A stretch of 64,000 nucleotides of DNA from Antarctobacter sediminis (GTDB lineage Bacteria; Pseudomonadota; Alphaproteobacteria; Rhodobacterales; Rhodobacteraceae). Where the stretch lies: the NCBI RefSeq assembly GCF_019218285.1, contig NZ_JAHUZG010000001.1, positions 1,520,967 through 1,584,966 of the forward strand, written 5' to 3'. Numbering within the stretch: the stretch's first letter is position 1; the number at the start of each line of letters is the position of its first letter. Below, in pieces: positions 42,902-51,966 of the stretch. The position numbers and the translations under genes were made by a program. Below the pieces are notes generated by a model. The model was not told the DNA's origin. It ran no database searches and saw nothing but the letters and a program-made list of their open reading frames with translations.

Positions 42902-44245
42902 TCATCCCATGGACCCCGGCAACAAAAGCGAGATGATCGGGAAGGCCACGATCAGGGCCAGCACGATCAGATCCATGACAAGGAACTTCATCACGCCGAA
43001 AAAGATCGTGTGGACGGCCACTTCTTCGCGCACGACCGAACTGACAACAAAGACGTTCAGCCCCAGCGGCGGTGAAATCAGCCCGATCTCCAGCAGTTTG
43101 ACCACGACCACGCCGAACCAGATCAGGTCATACCCCATGTTTTCCACCAGCGGCACGACAAAGGGCAGCGTCAGCAGCATGGTGCCCAGCGGATCAAGGA
43201 ACATGCCCATGATCAGGTAGATCACCACGATACACAGCAGGATCATCCCGTTCGACAGTTCTGCCGCCGCCACCGCATCGACCACATAGCCCGTCACCCC
43301 GGTAAGCGAGACGAAGGAGACAAAGATCTTGGCCCCCGCGGCAATCAGGAACAGCGAAGCGGTGGTATGCGCCGTTTCGCGCAGGCTTTCGACCAATTGA
43401 CGCCAGCCCAGACGACCGGAGAGCAGGCCGAAACCGGCGGCAAAGACAAGGCTGACCGCCGCGGCTTCGGTTGCGGTGAACCAGCCGCCATAAATGCCGC
43501 CGATGATAATGACGCAAAGCATCACGGCCGGCCAGGTCTTGATCAGCGCGCTGATCCGGTCGCTGCGGCTGTAGGTCTCTTCGACCCTTGGCGCCACGCC
43601 GGGGCGCAGACTGACCCAGATCAGGACGGTGATGATGAACCCGACAAGGGTCAGCAGGCCCGGCAGGGCCCCCGCAAGGAACAGGCGACTGATCGAGGTT
43701 TCGGTGAAGATACCATAGACGATGAACAGCACGCTTGGCGGGATCAGCGATCCGAGCGTCCCGCCCACCGCCACCGACGAGGTCGCGATTTCCTTCGAGT
43801 AGCCGAACCGGCGCATTTCCGGCACGCAGATCCGCCCCATGGCCGAGGCACAGGCCAAAGACGATCCGGTTATGGCCGAAAATCCGCCACAGCCGACAAT
43901 CGAAGCCATGGCCAGCCCGCCGGGCAAGCGCGACATCCAGACCCGCGCGCTGTCGTAGATGTCCGTGGTGATCCGCGAGTGATAGGCCAGATGGCCCGCC
44001 GCGATGAAGAGCGGGATCATGCTGAGGCTGTAGGAGTGAATGAAGCCAAAGACGCTTTTCTCGATCAGGCTGACCGCCGGACGCAGGCCCGCGGTGAAAT
44101 TCGGGTCCATGCCCGGACGCCAGGAAAAGACAAGCAACACACAGACCGAGGCCACGGACATAAGGGCAAAGGCGATCGGAACGCGCAGCATCAGAAGGGC
44201 CAGCGCGGCAAAAAACCCGATGGCGCCGATGGTGGATGGATCCAT
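42902..44245 (-). CDS. dctM: TRAP transporter large permease (DctM type)
   Basis: A 447-residue integral membrane protein with about 12 segments. Family marks are the opening TIGAIGFFAALALLMLRVPIAFALM, GGFSAITGSSLACASAMG near residue 122, VAVGGTLGSLIPPSVLFIVYGIFTETSI near residue 158 and LGLNVFVVSSVV near residue 395. It uses the sodium gradient to import organic anions delivered by the periplasmic binding protein. It is the last gene of the binding protein-small permease-large permease set. Confidence 0.95.
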   Translation of the reverse strand: MDPSTIGAIGFFAALALLMLRVPIAFALMSVASVCVLLVFSWRPGMDPNFTAGLRPAVSLIEKSVFGFIHSYSLSMIPLFIAAGHLAYHSRITTDIYDSARVWMSRLPGGLAMASIVGCGGFSAITGSSLACASAMGRICVPEMRRFGYSKEIATSSVAVGGTLGSLIPPSVLFIVYGIFTETSISRLFLAGALPGLLTLVGFIITVLIWVSLRPGVAPRVEETYSRSDRISALIKTWPAVMLCVIIIGGIYGGWFTATEAAAVSLVFAAGFGLLSGRLGWRQLVESLRETAHTTASLFLIAAGAKIFVSFVSLTGVTGYVVDAVAAAELSNGMILLCIVVIYLIMGMFLDPLGTMLLTLPFVVPLVENMGYDLIWFGVVVVKLLEIGLISPPLGLNVFVVSSVVREEVAVHTIFFGVMKFLVMDLIVLALIVAFPIISLLLPGSMG

Positions 44246-44248
44246 CTT

Positions 44249-44821
44249 TTAGGCTCCGTTTGGGGGCGCGCCCTGCGGCCGGAGCGCCGACCTCAGGTCG
44301 AACCAGCACAGCAAAAGCAAACGCAGGATGAAGAGGGCATAGCCGATCAGAAAGACGAGCCTTCCCGGCCAGGCGGGTACGGACAGCACACCAAAATAGT
44401 AATCACCGTCCTCATACGCGCCCCAGAAGGATTTCCAGGCCGCGTATACGATGAAACTGACCGCCAGCACGCCAACGACCGATCCCAGCAGATTGAGCAA
44501 GGCCTTTACCTTCGGACTGCGGTCGAACCACGTCATGAAGATGTCGACAGAGATGAACGACCGTTCCGCCGCAACAAAGGCCAGCGGCAGGACCACGGCG
44601 GCGATCATCGCTTCGGACACAAGGACCGTCTCGTCCGGGATCGAGGTGCCGAACAGGTTGCGAGAAACCACGGCGCACATGATGTAGATGCCCAGCAGCA
44701 GGATCGCCAGCGAAGACACGTCCAGCAGGAAAAGCTCCAGCTTGGCCAGCGGTGAAGAACCGGCATAGCGGTAACGGCCGCCACCATGGGCGGCCGTTTC
44801 GGATTCGTTCAGCGGTTCCAA
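44249..44821 (-). CDS. dctQ: TRAP transporter small permease (DctQ type)
   Basis: A 190-residue membrane protein with four segments, the usual DctQ topology, and the family stretch SEAMIAAVVLPLAFVAAERSFISVDIF near residue 75. The start appears to be TTG 44821, since the frame has no ATG before the first membrane helix; GAGGG lies about six bases upstream, inside the end of dctP, with a 13-base overlap. The N-terminal 25 residues are polar and cytoplasmic. Stop and dctM start are three bases apart. Confidence 0.87.
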   Translation of the reverse strand: MEPLNESETAAHGGGRYRYAGSSPLAKLELFLLDVSSLAILLLGIYIMCAVVSRNLFGTSIPDETVLVSEAMIAAVVLPLAFVAAERSFISVDIFMTWFDRSPKVKALLNLLGSVVGVLAVSFIVYAAWKSFWGAYEDGDYYFGVLSVPAWPGRLVFLIGYALFILRLLLLCWFDLRSALRPQGAPPNGA

Positions 44822-45879
44822 GGGTAGCCCTCGGCGTCGCGGATCTCGGTGTATTTGTCGATCAGGGATTTGTACTGATCCCAGATCGCATCACCATCAT
44901 AACCGGCCTCGGTAAACTTGGTCCGCCAGTCCTGAATATAGGGTTCGGTCCCCTCCAACAGCGCATTGCGCACCGCCGGATCCAGATCGATCACACTGAC
45001 CGTCTTGCCATAGTGACCGCTTTCCAGCTGCTCGATCATCTCGTCCACGCTTTGGATCTGAAGCTGGGCGAAAAAATCGATCATGTCTGAGCCAGCGGTC
45101 ATCAGGATGCCTTGCTGTTCCTCCGACAGGCTGCGGTACATGTCGCGGTTGGCGATGATGGCAAAGCCACCGATCTGGCCAAAGTCGGCGCGATAGACCG
45201 TATCGATCACCTCGTGCAGGTTATAGGCCTTGATGGCGTAGAAATACCCTGCGTCGCAATCCAGCAAACCGGTGTCATACCCCTGATAGACCTGATCATA
45301 GGTCATGTTCACAAGGTTGGCCCCCAGATCGCTGAGCACGCGACCATAGACACCGCTGGCCCGCATTCGGTAGCCGGCGAAATCCTCTGCCTTTTCCAGC
45401 GTGATCCCCTCACGGCATTCGATCTGAAGCCCGGTGGTGTGGTAATTGGCAATGTAGACGGTGTTCTGTTTGGCCAACGAATCTTGCGCCGCTGGGCTGG
45501 AGGTCATCAGGTCATACATCGCCCGCATTCCAACCCAAGCATCCGCCGAGGCGCCGTAGGGCAGATCCCCCACCAGCAGCGCCAGCATCTGGTTTGGCGT
45601 ATAGACCCCGATAACCGACCCCATGTCGGCGATCCCGTCGCCTACACCTTCGGCGGTGTCCCCCAGTTTCAGCAGCGCGCCACCCCAGTTGATGTCGATC
45701 TTCATCTCGCCTTCGGACAGGTCCTCGACCCGGTCGGCGAAATACTGCAACGCTTCGGCACGGGTGCCCCGGTTAGGACCGCCTTCGTTGAACCGCAAGA
45801 CGATCTGGGCGTCGGCCACGGCGGTCGAGGCGATCAGCCCCGCCAGACCCAGTGACATGGTCTTCAGAAGATTGTTCAT
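44809..45879 (-). CDS. dctP: TRAP transporter substrate-binding protein (DctP type)
   Basis: A 356-residue periplasmic binding protein with signal peptide (cleavage after STAVADA, residue 24). DctP marks are FADRVEDLSEGEMKIDINWGG near residue 48, the arginine-containing AGYRMRASGVYGRVLSDLGAN near residue 169 that normally binds the ligand carboxylate, and QVYQGYDTGLLDCDAGYFYA near residue 197. The ligand is probably the organic acid broken down by the surrounding CoA-ester genes. ATG 45879 has AGGGAGGA. It follows the CoA transferase gene by 118 bp. Confidence 0.93.
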   Translation of the reverse strand: MNNLLKTMSLGLAGLIASTAVADAQIVLRFNEGGPNRGTRAEALQYFADRVEDLSEGEMKIDINWGGALLKLGDTAEGVGDGIADMGSVIGVYTPNQMLALLVGDLPYGASADAWVGMRAMYDLMTSSPAAQDSLAKQNTVYIANYHTTGLQIECREGITLEKAEDFAGYRMRASGVYGRVLSDLGANLVNMTYDQVYQGYDTGLLDCDAGYFYAIKAYNLHEVIDTVYRADFGQIGGFAIIANRDMYRSLSEEQQGILMTAGSDMIDFFAQLQIQSVDEMIEQLESGHYGKTVSVIDLDPAVRNALLEGTEPYIQDWRTKFTEAGYDGDAIWDQYKSLIDKYTEIRDAEGYPWNR

Positions 45880-45997
45880 TTTTTCCTCCCTGTTCGGAAA
45901 CTTGGTTTCACGTCCGTTGCGGCCCCCGGTCTCCTCCCCGGGTCTGGCCGTTGCGCGCCCCCGGCCCCCCGGAAACGCACGTCGTTTTTACCGCCCC

Positions 45998-47125
45998 TCA
46001 GGCCGAGGCGGGTTCTGCCTCGGTCCGGGCGCGTCCGGTCCACTGGCGGAAACGATCCTCACCCCCTTCGCCAAGATGCGGCGCGGGCTTGGGCAGGTCG
46101 CATTGCGCCCTGGCAAAGCGTGGCGTGGGCATCGGCTGGGCAAAGCCCTGAGACATGTCGTTCAACCCACGGGCGAGGTTGTGCGGATCGGCCAGTGCCT
46201 CGTCCGGGTCCAGAACCGGCGCACAGCAGGCATCCGTCCCGTCAAAGACCGCGCTCCATTCGTCGCGTGTCCTTGTCCGGAAGACAGCGCGCAACCTGTC
46301 GGCCAGTTCGGGCCAGCGCTCGGGGTTATGGCGGTCGGTAAAATCCTCTGCCGACAAACCCGTCAGGCGCAGAAGCTCGGCAAAGAACTGCGGTTCCAGC
46401 GCACCAACGCTGAACCATTTGCCGTCCGCGCATTCATAGACGCTATAGAACGGGGCCGCGCCATCCAGCCGGTTGGACGCCCGCTCATATCCCCAGTGCC
46501 CCCGGGCATGCAGCCCCCGGACAAAGCCCATCAATAGGTTTGCGCCGTCGCAGATCGCGGCGTCCACCACGTCGCCCTGCCCGGTTTCACGGGCGCGCAT
46601 CAACGCCGCCAGAACGCCGACCACCAAAAAGGTCGATCCCGCGCCGAAATCCCCCAAGAGGTTCAAGGGCGGCAAGGGACGCCGATCCCCTTCACCGAAT
46701 GACCACAAGGCCCCGGACAACGAGATATAGTTGATGTCATGCCCGGCGGTGTGGCTTAGCGGCCCGTCCTGCCCCCACCCCGTCATCCGGCCATAGACCA
46801 GCGCGGGGTTCCGCGCATGGCAGGCTTCGGGGCCAAGTCCAAGCCGCTCCATCACGCCCGGACGGAAGCCTTCGACCAGAATGTCGGCCTCGGCGATCAG
46901 CGCCATGGCATCGGCACGGTCCGCATCGGATTTCAGGTCCAGCATCAACGAGGCGCGGCCGCGCCCGGTGACATCGCCATACGGGTCCTGCACCGGTTGC
47001 CCCTTTGGCACAGGGCGGTCGATGCGGATCACTTCGGCCCCAAGATCAGCCAGCATCATGCAGGCAAAGGGCGTGGGGCCGATGCCAGCAAATTCGATGA
47101 CGCGCGTTCCGGTCAGCGGTCCCAT
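45998..47125 (-). CDS. Alpha-methylacyl-CoA racemase-like (CaiB/BaiF) protein
   Basis: A 375-residue class III CoA transferase-family protein. It opens MGPLTGTRVIEFAGIGPTP, and FACMMLADLGAEVIRIDRP follows. The catalytic aspartate lies in SHTAGHDINYISLSGALWSFG near residue 127; the HDINY motif is typical of alpha-methylacyl-CoA racemases, as opposed to formyl-CoA transferases. A racemase would prepare 2-methyl branched CoA esters for beta-oxidation. I use ATG 47125; the frame runs to 47188 through the MaoC gene end. It starts four bases after the MaoC stop. Confidence 0.87.
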   Translation of the reverse strand: MGPLTGTRVIEFAGIGPTPFACMMLADLGAEVIRIDRPVPKGQPVQDPYGDVTGRGRASLMLDLKSDADRADAMALIAEADILVEGFRPGVMERLGLGPEACHARNPALVYGRMTGWGQDGPLSHTAGHDINYISLSGALWSFGEGDRRPLPPLNLLGDFGAGSTFLVVGVLAALMRARETGQGDVVDAAICDGANLLMGFVRGLHARGHWGYERASNRLDGAAPFYSVYECADGKWFSVGALEPQFFAELLRLTGLSAEDFTDRHNPERWPELADRLRAVFRTRTRDEWSAVFDGTDACCAPVLDPDEALADPHNLARGLNDMSQGFAQPMPTPRFARAQCDLPKPAPHLGEGGEDRFRQWTGRARTEAEPASA

Positions 47126-47129
47126 GGCG

Positions 47130-48017
47130 TCACGCCCCAGCCAGCGTGACAAGCCCGTTGTCCAGCACGACAAGATCGCGTTCGACAACCCGCGCGCGGA
47201 ACGACACCTGATCGCCGTCGCGCCACATCTCGGTGCGGATCGTCTCGCCCGGGTAGACCGGGCTTGAGAACCGCAGCTTCATCGACCGGAACCGTGCCGG
47301 ATCGCTGTCGGCACAACAGCGCAGGATCGCACGCCCCGCGATACCCAGCGTGCACAGCCCGTGCAGGATCGGAGCCTTGAACCCCGAGGCCCGCGCAACC
47401 TTGGGGTCGGCGTGCAGCGGGTTCGGATCCCCGGCCAGCCGGTACAGCAGCGCGGCGCGGTCCTCGGTCTTGTGGTCGAATGTCAGACCAGGCGCGCGAT
47501 CCGGGATCTGGTGCGGCTGCGGTTGCGGGCCGGTGTCACCGCCACAGCCGCCATTGCCGCGGGCAAATGTGGTCGACCGCAGGGTGGCGATGTCCTCGCC
47601 GCTGTCGGCATCGCGGATCGTACGTTCCGAGTAGATCAGCGCGCCTTTCGCCGCCCCCTTGTCGATCACGCGCGACACGCGGGTGCGGGCCGTCAGTCCG
47701 CCCCCTGCCGGCAGTGGACGGTGCAGGATGATCTCTTGCTCGGCGTGCAGGACCTTTTGCCAGACGATGCCAGTGTCCGCCTCGCGCGCCCAGAATCCGG
47801 GGCCAGCCAGCACCACCGCCATGGTCGGCGCTGCCTTCAGCGCCGGTTCCTCAAAGACAAACGGCAGGTCATCCTCGTCCAGCGGATCGGTGCCGAACCC
47901 GACGCCCAGCGCATAGATGATGCTGTCGCGTTCGGAATACTCATGGCGAACTTCCGGGAATTCGCGCGCCAATAGACGGTCGGGCGAAAACTCTGCCCGT
48001 TCCAGAACCTCAGCCAT
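47130..48017 (-). CDS. MaoC-type enoyl-CoA hydratase 2
   Basis: A 295-residue double hot-dog protein. The N-terminal half (YALGVGFGTDPLDEDDLPFVFE) is the non-catalytic domain. The C-terminal half carries the hydratase 2 motif in LAGDPNPLHADPKVARASGFKAPILHGLC near residue 210, with Asp and His as catalytic pair. This is the layout of the hydratase part of peroxisomal multifunctional enzyme 2. It makes (3R)-hydroxyacyl-CoA, matching the D-specific SDR encoded just upstream. Start and upstream stop share one base. Confidence 0.9.
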   Translation of the reverse strand: MAEVLERAEFSPDRLLAREFPEVRHEYSERDSIIYALGVGFGTDPLDEDDLPFVFEEPALKAAPTMAVVLAGPGFWAREADTGIVWQKVLHAEQEIILHRPLPAGGGLTARTRVSRVIDKGAAKGALIYSERTIRDADSGEDIATLRSTTFARGNGGCGGDTGPQPQPHQIPDRAPGLTFDHKTEDRAALLYRLAGDPNPLHADPKVARASGFKAPILHGLCTLGIAGRAILRCCADSDPARFRSMKLRFSSPVYPGETIRTEMWRDGDQVSFRARVVERDLVVLDNGLVTLAGA

Positions 48018-48934
48018 CAGACCGGGTCCCAGCTGAACACGTCCGAGGACCGTTCCAGCGCGGTCATGCTGGGCCGCATCGCGGGCAAGGCGTTGTCCAG
48101 GATCTGCCGCGGCGTCCAGCCTTCGGGACGGCCCATGCCGCGCACCGGGCGGGGCTGGCTCATGAGAAAGACTTCACCGGCGCGGGCAACAAAGATCTGG
48201 CCCGTCACGTCCTGCGCGGCATCCGAAGCCAGCGCAGTCACCAGCGGCGCGATCTTGGCCGGGGTCATGCGCTTCATCCGCTCCACGCGCAGCTTTTCCT
48301 CTTCGGTCTGTGTCGGAATCGTACCGATGAGGCGCGACCAGGCGAAAGGCCCGATGACGTTTGACGTCACGTTATAGCGGGCCATGTCCAGCGCGATCGA
48401 CCGGGACAGACCGACGATGCCCAGCTTGGCGGCGGCGTAATTCGCCTGGCCGAAGTTGCCGATCAACCCCGAGGTCGAGGTCATGTGGATCATGCGCCCG
48501 GATTCCTGCTTGCGGAACTGGGCCCCCGCTGCGCGGGCCACATTGAACGATCCCTTGAGGTGGACATCTACGACGACGTCGAAATCCTCTTCGGTCATCT
48601 TGTGAAAGATCACGTCGCGCAGGATGCCCGCATTGTTTACGACGATGTCGATGCCGCCGAAGGTGTCCATGGCCTGGGTCACCATGTTTTGCGCGTCGGA
48701 CCAGCTGGTTACGCTGTCGGTGTTGGCTGCCCCCTTGCCGCCTGCGGCCTCGATCTCGGCCACGACCTCGGCGGCGGGCCCGGCATCGGCGCCGCTGCCT
48801 TCGGGACCGCCGCCCAGATCGTTTACCACGACATTTGCGCCCTCGGCGGCCATCATAAGCGCAATCTCACGCCCGACACCCCGGCCCGCACCGGTTACGA
48901 TGGCTGTTTTACCGGTCAGAACACCTTCGCTCAC
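48017..48934 (-). CDS. SDR, (3R)-hydroxyacyl-CoA dehydrogenase-like
   Basis: A 305-residue short-chain dehydrogenase: TGAGRGVGREIAL near residue 14 binds NAD, NNAGIL near residue 100 and the S-Y-K triad with YAAAKLG near residue 168. The longer C-terminal part and the insert GGGPEGSGADAGPA near residue 41 are as in the dehydrogenase part of HSD17B4-type multifunctional enzymes. With the MaoC and racemase genes it forms a D-hydroxyacyl branch of beta-oxidation. The start is GTG 48934 with AAGGAG at ideal spacing. Confidence 0.9.
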   Translation of the reverse strand: MSEGVLTGKTAIVTGAGRGVGREIALMMAAEGANVVVNDLGGGPEGSGADAGPAAEVVAEIEAAGGKGAANTDSVTSWSDAQNMVTQAMDTFGGIDIVVNNAGILRDVIFHKMTEEDFDVVVDVHLKGSFNVARAAGAQFRKQESGRMIHMTSTSGLIGNFGQANYAAAKLGIVGLSRSIALDMARYNVTSNVIGPFAWSRLIGTIPTQTEEEKLRVERMKRMTPAKIAPLVTALASDAAQDVTGQIFVARAGEVFLMSQPRPVRGMGRPEGWTPRQILDNALPAMRPSMTALERSSDVFSWDPV

Positions 48935-48995
48935 ACCGTTCTCCTTCCCTTGTTCCTCCTTGACGCCCTCGGCGCCGTCCCGACTCGTTTTATTT

Positions 48996-49026
48996 AGCTT
49001 GCGAACTAATAGCAAGCGAATTATTA
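48996..49026. promoter_or_regulatory. Candidate MarR operator in the SDR/ECH divergent gap
   Basis: Two related half-elements lie head to head: AGCTTGCGAACTA (48996-49008) and AGCAAGCGAATTATTA (49011-49026). On the minus strand the second reads TAATAATTCGCTTGCT, sharing TAATTCGCTTGCTA with the site at 52194 next to the MarR gene. It is placed to control both the leftward SDR-MaoC-racemase-TRAP operon and the rightward hydratase-ligase pair. Confidence 0.55.
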
Positions 49027-49066
49027 AAGCGTGCAGACGGAAGGCGTTCAGGGGAGGAACCGCACA

Positions 49067-49849
49067 GTGTCCGATTTCATCCAGACAAGAGAGGACGGCG
49101 TGCTGACGCTGACCTTCAACAGACCGGACAGGCGCAACGCACTGTCCCCGGAAATGCGGATCGGCCTGCGCGAGGCGCTGGAACAGACGCGCATCAAAGG
49201 CGATTGCCGTTGTGTTCTGTTGACGGGCAGCGGCGGATCCTTTTGCGCGGGGGCGGATCTGGATCTCGACACGATCCTCAGCCGACGCGCCACCATCGAA
49301 GGAGAGATGCAACGCGGCATCAACCAGATCGTGACCCTGATGCGCGATCTGGCCGTTCCGATCGTGGCCGCCGTAGACGGCCCGGCCGCAGGCGCGGGCT
49401 TTGGATTGGCGCTTGCGGCTGATTTCCTGATCGTGTCGGACCGTGCGCGGTTTCATCTGTCCTTCCCCAAAATCGGTGCCTCGCCTGATGCGGGGGTCGT
49501 GCCGGCGCTGGTCAACCGGATCGGAGCGGCCCGCGCCACGGCCGCCGCCATGCTGGGGCAGCCGATGACGTCGGATCAGGCGCTTGCGCTGGGGCTTGCC
49601 TATGCCCGCGTCCCGGCCGACGATCTGGTAAAGGAAGCGCGCGCGCTGGCCCGCACCCTGTCCGAGGGGCCGACCCGGTCCTACGCCATGACAAAGCGGC
49701 TGGTGAACGCCGCCGTGGCCGGGCAGCCGGTCGAACAGGCGCTGGCGTTAGAGGCCGCCTGCCAGCAACAGGCCTTTGCCACGCAGGACTTCGAAGAAGG
49801 GGTACGCGCCTTTGCAGACAAGCGCGCCCCGGTCTTCACCGGAACATAA
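49067..49849 (+). CDS. Enoyl-CoA hydratase/isomerase
   Basis: A 260-residue crotonase with TFNRPDRRNALSPEMRIGLREAL near residue 15, GSGGSFCAGADLDLD near residue 54 and AVDGPAAGAGFGLALAADFL near residue 102. The region of catalytic acids reads FPKIGASPDAGVVPALV, where aspartate in the P-D-x-G motif suggests a PaaG-like isomerase-type active site. GTG 49067 has GGGGAGGA upstream. It is divergent from the SDR gene and 14 bp upstream of an acid-CoA ligase. Confidence 0.87.
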   Translation: MSDFIQTREDGVLTLTFNRPDRRNALSPEMRIGLREALEQTRIKGDCRCVLLTGSGGSFCAGADLDLDTILSRRATIEGEMQRGINQIVTLMRDLAVPIVAAVDGPAAGAGFGLALAADFLIVSDRARFHLSFPKIGASPDAGVVPALVNRIGAARATAAAMLGQPMTSDQALALGLAYARVPADDLVKEARALARTLSEGPTRSYAMTKRLVNAAVAGQPVEQALALEAACQQQAFATQDFEEGVRAFADKRAPVFTGT

Positions 49850-49863
49850 GAGGAGAAACAGCC

Positions 49864-51384
49864 ATGACCGGAGACGTGATCTCGGGCAAGTCCCGTACCA
49901 GCCGCGCCGAAATCCTTGTACAGGCGCGCCGGGGTGCCGCCGGTTTGCAGGCCATTGGCGCCGGCGGTGGCCGGATCGCCCTGCTGTTGCGCAACGGCGC
50001 GCCTTTCGTGACCGCCGTCGAGGCCGCCCGCCTTGCCGATGCCGTCGCGGTGCCGATCAACTGGCATTTCAGCGCGCCAGAGATCGAATACGTGCTGGCG
50101 GACAGCGGTGTGTCGGCGCTGGTCGTGCATGCCGACATCTGGAACCGCATCCGCTCGCAGCTGTCCCCCTCGGTGCTGGCCCGGTTGGCGGTCCTCTGCG
50201 TTGAACCAGACGCCGAAACGCGCGCGGCCTATCGGCTGGGCGACGACGAGGCAAGGATCGGATCAGGCTGCCGGTCTTGGGACAGCTTCTGTGCCGATCA
50301 TGACCCCATAGGTGAAAGCACGGGCAAACCAGCCTTTCCGCTTATCTATACCTCGGGGACAACGGGCAACCCCAAGGGCGTCTGCCGCCGGGGCAAGGGC
50401 ACCCCGACCACCCATGGCTATGATGCCTTTTTCCAAGGGGACATGGTCACGCTGATTTCCGCGCCAACCTATCACTCGGCCCCGATCCGCTTTTGCACCC
50501 AGACGTTTGCCAAGGGCGGCACGCTTGTGCTTCCGGCCCGGTTCGATGCCGAGGACACGCTGGCCCTGATCGAAAAGCACCGGGTCACCGATTCCTTCAT
50601 GGTGCCGACGATGATCAACCGGATGTTACGCCTGCCCGAAGACGTGCGCGCCCGATATGACCTGTCGTCGTTGCGCCATGTCGTGACCGCAGGCGCGCCC
50701 TTCCCGCCCGAGATGAAAGAGCAGGTCGTCGCATGGTGGGGGCCGGTCGTCTATGAATACTACGGATCGACCGAGACAGGTGCCCTGACCTTTGCAACCA
50801 GTGCCGAAGCACGGGAACGCCCCGGCACCGTAGGGCGCGCCCTGCCAGTTGCGCGGCTGGCGATCCTTGATGAGAACCGCAATCCCCTGCCCCCGGGAGA
50901 ACCCGGCGAAATCTTTGGCGCGCGGTCGGACTATCCGCCGTTCGAATACCTGAACCGCCCCGAGGCCACGGCCGAAGTCTATCACGACGGGCTGCTGACC
51001 TCGGGCGACGTAGGCTATCTGGACGAGGACGGCTATCTGTTCCTGAATGATCGCAAGCGGGACATGATCATCGCCGGCGGTGTGAACATCTACCCCGCCC
51101 ATATCGAAGCCGCGCTAAGCGCCCACCCGCAGGTTCTGGATTGCGCGGTCTTCGGCATTCCCGATCCCGACCTTGGCGAGGCCGTCGCCGCCGCGATCCA
51201 GACCCCGGACGGAACGCCCCCGGATCTGGACGACATTCGGGCCTTTCTGGCCGAACGGGTAGCGAAATACATGATCCCGCGCCATTTTGACCACGAGACC
51301 ACGCTGCCCCGCGACCCTTCGGGCAAGATCGTCAAACGCAAACTGCGCGATCCTTATTGGGACCAACAGAAACGCGCGATCTGA
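49864..51384 (+). CDS. Acid-CoA ligase (AMP-forming), unknown substrate
   Basis: A 506-residue adenylate-forming enzyme: phosphate loop YTSGTTGNPKGVCRR near residue 161, YEYYGSTETGALTFA near residue 297, SGDVGYLDEDGYLFLNDRKRDMI near residue 380 and catalytic lysine in DPSGKIVKRKLR near residue 487. It lacks extended lid insertions of very-long-chain ligases. It probably activates the acid imported by the TRAP system so that the racemase, hydratase and dehydrogenase can act. The ATG follows AGAGGAGAAAC. Confidence 0.88.
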   Translation: MTGDVISGKSRTSRAEILVQARRGAAGLQAIGAGGGRIALLLRNGAPFVTAVEAARLADAVAVPINWHFSAPEIEYVLADSGVSALVVHADIWNRIRSQLSPSVLARLAVLCVEPDAETRAAYRLGDDEARIGSGCRSWDSFCADHDPIGESTGKPAFPLIYTSGTTGNPKGVCRRGKGTPTTHGYDAFFQGDMVTLISAPTYHSAPIRFCTQTFAKGGTLVLPARFDAEDTLALIEKHRVTDSFMVPTMINRMLRLPEDVRARYDLSSLRHVVTAGAPFPPEMKEQVVAWWGPVVYEYYGSTETGALTFATSAEARERPGTVGRALPVARLAILDENRNPLPPGEPGEIFGARSDYPPFEYLNRPEATAEVYHDGLLTSGDVGYLDEDGYLFLNDRKRDMIIAGGVNIYPAHIEAALSAHPQVLDCAVFGIPDPDLGEAVAAAIQTPDGTPPDLDDIRAFLAERVAKYMIPRHFDHETTLPRDPSGKIVKRKLRDPYWDQQKRAI

Positions 51385-51388
51385 AACG

Positions 51389-51422
51389 ACATGGCGCCCG
51401 TCCAGGTGGACGGGCGCCATGT
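51389..51422. terminator. Perfect inverted repeat between convergent genes
   Basis: A 15-bp perfect inverted repeat, ACATGGCGCCCGTCC (51389-51403) and GGACGGGCGCCATGT (51408-51422), with a 4-base loop lies between the ligase stop and the MarR stop. It lacks a long T run but a stem this strong is well placed as a bidirectional terminator. Confidence 0.7.
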
Positions 51423-51453
51423 GTTCCAATCCATTTTCAGGAATTGGTGCGGG

Positions 51454-51966
51454 TCAGTCGCGTTTGCCCGCGCCGTCCATCGTCGGGATGATGCCGACCT
51501 GTTCGCCTTGCAATGCGCCATTCAGATTGCGGCGGACGCGGCGCATCAGCTCCAGCATTTGGCCGATTTCTTCGTCGCTCAGCCCTTGATAGGAAATCGC
51601 GTCCAGTTCGCCATGGGAATCCTTCAGGATCTGCTTGCGCGAGGTGGCGCTTTCCTGAAGCCAGATCCGCTTGGACCGCCGGTCGCGTTCATCAGGTTCG
51701 CGGCGCACCCAGTTGCTGGCCTCCAACCGGTCGACCATCCCGCTGACGCCAACGGTGCCGATCCCCAGTTCGCGCGCCAGCTCCACCTGTGTCATGCCGT
51801 CGGTCCGCAACAAGCAGTTCAGCAGGAACACCTGCGCCGAGGTCAGCCCATGCGCGGACAAAATACCATCCAGAACGCGGATCCGTTGCCGTGCAATGTG
51901 CTGAAAGATCATACCCGTTTCGGTTTTCATCCGGGTTTTGTCGCTGGCGCTCGTCTTATCGGTCAT
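51454..51966 (-). CDS. MarR family regulator of the CoA-ester block
   Basis: A 170-residue MarR protein. The winged helix spans residues about 45-110: TQVELARELGIGTVGVSGMVDRLEASNWVRREPDERDRRSKRIWL, with wing motif DERDRRSK. The C-terminal dimer helix contains LSDEEIGQMLELMRRVRRNL. I chose ATG 51966 with AAGGA seven bases upstream; the frame extends to 52146 without a better start. A candidate operator that recurs at two other promoters of this block lies in its upstream gap, so it probably represses itself and the catabolic genes. Confidence 0.88.
   Translation of the reverse strand: MTDKTSASDKTRMKTETGMIFQHIARQRIRVLDGILSAHGLTSAQVFLLNCLLRTDGMTQVELARELGIGTVGVSGMVDRLEASNWVRREPDERDRRSKRIWLQESATSRKQILKDSHGELDAISYQGLSDEEIGQMLELMRRVRRNLNGALQGEQVGIIPTMDGAGKRD

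Noticed and set aside
43367..44755. Rightward 462-codon frame across the TRAP permeases
   Set aside because: Antisense to dctM and dctQ; it is a polar repeat-like shadow of hydrophobic codons.
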